From Spirochaetaceae bacterium (GTDB lineage Bacteria; Spirochaetota; Spirochaetia; SZUA-6; Bin103), in contig JAPPGB010000115.1 in NCBI GenBank assembly GCA_028821475.1, forward strand, positions 1 through 38,196: a stretch of DNA of 38,196 bases, read 5' to 3'. Below the pieces are notes generated by a model that saw only the letters and a list, made by a program, of their open reading frames with translations, searched no databases and was not told where the DNA came from. Below are positions 38,028-38,196 of the stretch, piece after piece (the stretch's first letter is position 1; the number at the start of each line of letters is the position of its first letter). The translations under genes were made by a program, and so were the position numbers.

Positions 38028-38196
38028 CGAGCCGCCATGCGCGGGCGCTTCTTCCGCCGGGCGCTCGTCCGCTGTCCCGCGCGGCCTGGTCGCGGCGTCG
38101 GGTTGGCGGGCAAGTCCGGCACGTGGCTCAGCGCCGGAACCGCCGCCGGCCGGAGCGTGCGCGTGACGGCCGGCGCGCGCGCGGCTCGCCGGATGC
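38028..38196. other. Right edge upstream of addB
   Basis: The last 169 bases are very GC-rich. The addB frame continues open here, but no ATG, GTG or TTG was identified. A plus-strand frame (37903-38166) is low-complexity and most likely a shadow. No promoter could be named. Confidence 0.3.

Overview
The window is high-GC bacterial DNA (a 60-base sample at 35281-35340 has 44 G/C). It is densely coded and carries several operons for solute uptake and sugar metabolism. The two best-preserved solute-binding proteins have the short hydrophobic signal followed by a Gly/Ala/Gln/Glu-rich start (e.g. VFGAGEAD, VMGAPGQEGA) common in spirochaetes. Together with two phytanoyl-CoA-dioxygenase-like proteins and stand-alone ABC cassettes this suggests an uncultured, possibly marine or host-associated, Spirochaetota-like bacterium. 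That placement is inference; no rRNA or other marker gene is present.

Layout. (1) 1-1556 is a graveyard: a possible terminator, a frameshifted start of a GmrSD/DUF262 restriction-type gene, an IS256-family transposase remnant and an unrecognised broken fragment. (2) 1557-4852: a family-3 solute-binding protein on the minus strand, divergent from a Gfo/Idh/MocA oxidoreductase that is translationally coupled to a PhyH-type dioxygenase. (3) 4853-5704: an N-terminally truncated RES-domain toxin-like gene facing an orphan Phd-type antitoxin. (4) 5762-13276: a second PhyH dioxygenase, a family-5 (peptide-type) binding protein and, converging on it, a dpp/opp-type transporter operon in which a permease and an ATPase are one polypeptide. 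(5) 13313-17334: a lower-GC two-gene cassette, a PHP-SMC/ABC ATPase (TrlF-like) followed by an AlbA_2/Schlafen-like protein with a histidine-kinase-type ATPase domain, with its own promoter and a 16-bp palindrome. This is the best candidate for a poorly described defence-type system. (6) 17396-23205: a catabolic operon with an MDR dehydrogenase, a sugar-type ABC transporter lacking its ATPase, and two proteins resembling (2R)-sulfolactate sulfo-lyase SuyA/SuyB. (7) 23510-25702: a GH13_18 sucrose-phosphorylase-like enzyme and the ghost of another permease gene. (8) 25724-28384: a Fic AMP-transferase coupled to an aminoglycoside-phosphotransferase-like kinase, preceded by an AT-rich stretch with 14-bp direct repeats. 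(9) 28478-30589: GlgX glycogen debranching enzyme. (10) 30738-31314: a low-GC, 5'-truncated gene resembling DUF1828-type proteins. (11) 31372-38027: an addBA-type helicase-nuclease operon.

How the genes fit together. Uptake is the main theme: three kinds of binding protein plus permeases feed oxidoreductases, dioxygenases and a lyase. Glycogen/glucoside turnover is represented by GlgX and the GH13_18 phosphorylase. Between these metabolic blocks sit accessory modules (toxin or antitoxin remnants, Fic, the PHP-ATPase pair, restriction and IS debris), which marks the window as a site of repeated gain and decay. Most of these accessory stretches are lower in G+C than the metabolic operons. No tRNA, rRNA or CRISPR array was seen.
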